From contig JAFKGR010000005.1 in assembly GCA_017307735.1 (NCBI GenBank), forward strand, positions 205,712 to 269,711: 64,000 nt of DNA, in the 5' to 3' direction. The notes under the pieces were generated by a model. The model was not told where the DNA came from, did no database searches, and was given only the letters and a program-made list of their open reading frames with translations. Position numbers and translations under genes: made by a program. The stretch comes from Chitinophagaceae bacterium. Lineage in GTDB: Bacteria > Bacteroidota > Bacteroidia > Chitinophagales > Chitinophagaceae. Position 1 is the first letter of the stretch; each line of letters opens with the position of its first letter. Positions 63,903 through 64,000 of the stretch are shown one piece after another.

Positions 63903-64000
63903 ATGGCAAAAGCAAAAGAAATAATCGTAAAAGAAAGCCTTCAGGAACTAAAGAGGATTTTGAAAAATGCCTCTTCCAGAATAAGACCCCGCATTCAGAT
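63903..64000 (+). CDS. Probable IS630-type transposase, N-terminal fragment (runs off the right edge)
   Basis: Only 32 codons are visible: a basic, helical start with KEIIVKESLQELKRILKN and RIRPRIQ. It resembles the N-terminal helix-turn-helix lead-in of Bacteroidota IS630-family transposases, by memory only. No terminal inverted repeat could be fixed because only one end is in view. Confidence 0.45.
   Translation, partial: MAKAKEIIVKESLQELKRILKNASSRIRPRIQ

Overview
The window looks like one chromosomal segment of a Bacteroidota bacterium, probably of the Sphingobacteriia/Chitinophagia type. The evidence is family content: a PorU2-type C25 sortase-like protein with a PorV/PorQ-like partner, DUF1573 and DUF4271 proteins, a GIN-domain protein, a fused nuoCD gene, a fused E1 alpha/beta 2-oxoacid dehydrogenase and TonB-dependent receptors. 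It also fits that Shine-Dalgarno sites are rare and that the Bacteroidota -7 promoter element TAnnTTTG recurs upstream of genes. No rRNA, tRNA, CRISPR array, prophage or plasmid function was seen.

Layout. 1-3.3 kb: 5' part of a TonB receptor, a gene-poor stretch and two tandem DUF1573 genes with a terminator. 3.4-8.4 kb: fused E1 dehydrogenase, a small membrane protein, a YpdA-type reductase and a polytopic GT-C-like protein. 8.4-14.6 kb: the porU2-like gene and its PorV/PorQ-like partner. 15-21 kb: tyrS, then hemD / DUF4271 / BamA-like protein on the minus strand, then hemW. 21-28 kb: an orphan coiled-coil protein behind a striking double-palindrome operator, a chromate-type transporter, a 2OG-Fe(II) oxygenase, a PfkB kinase operon and an M28 peptidase. 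28-30.3 kb: btuB under a cobalamin riboswitch. 30.4-34 kb: amino-acid permease with a PLP gamma-family enzyme, and a fumarylacetoacetate hydrolase homologue. 34.3-42 kb: envelope and housekeeping genes (M23 peptidase, bcp, a tiny HExxH protein, CYTH protein, gamma carbonic anhydrase fold, a 41-residue membrane peptide, Sua5/YciO, acyltransferase, rnhB). 42-48.5 kb: heme A synthase, membrane-anchored patatin, lipid kinase, obgE, a lipoprotein and a GIN protein. 49-63.7 kb: a complete respiratory complex I operon, nuoA to nuoN with nuoC and nuoD fused, behind a good promoter. The last 98 bases start what is probably an IS630-type transposase.

Functionally this is mostly core genome. Complex I and heme A synthase serve respiration. 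HemD and HemW serve tetrapyrrole and heme metabolism, and BtuB brings in cobalamin. PorU2, the PorV/PorQ-like protein, the BamA-like protein and the M23 peptidase shape the envelope. I found no obvious new multi-gene system. The most unusual local structure is the twin TACGA-N6-TCGTA operator around a perfect -7 element at 21848-21887, controlling a protein that resembles a detached tail of a BlaR1/M56-type sensor. Several start codons were re-assigned from signal peptides, family length or promoter position. No database search or computation was available, so family names rest on motif recognition.
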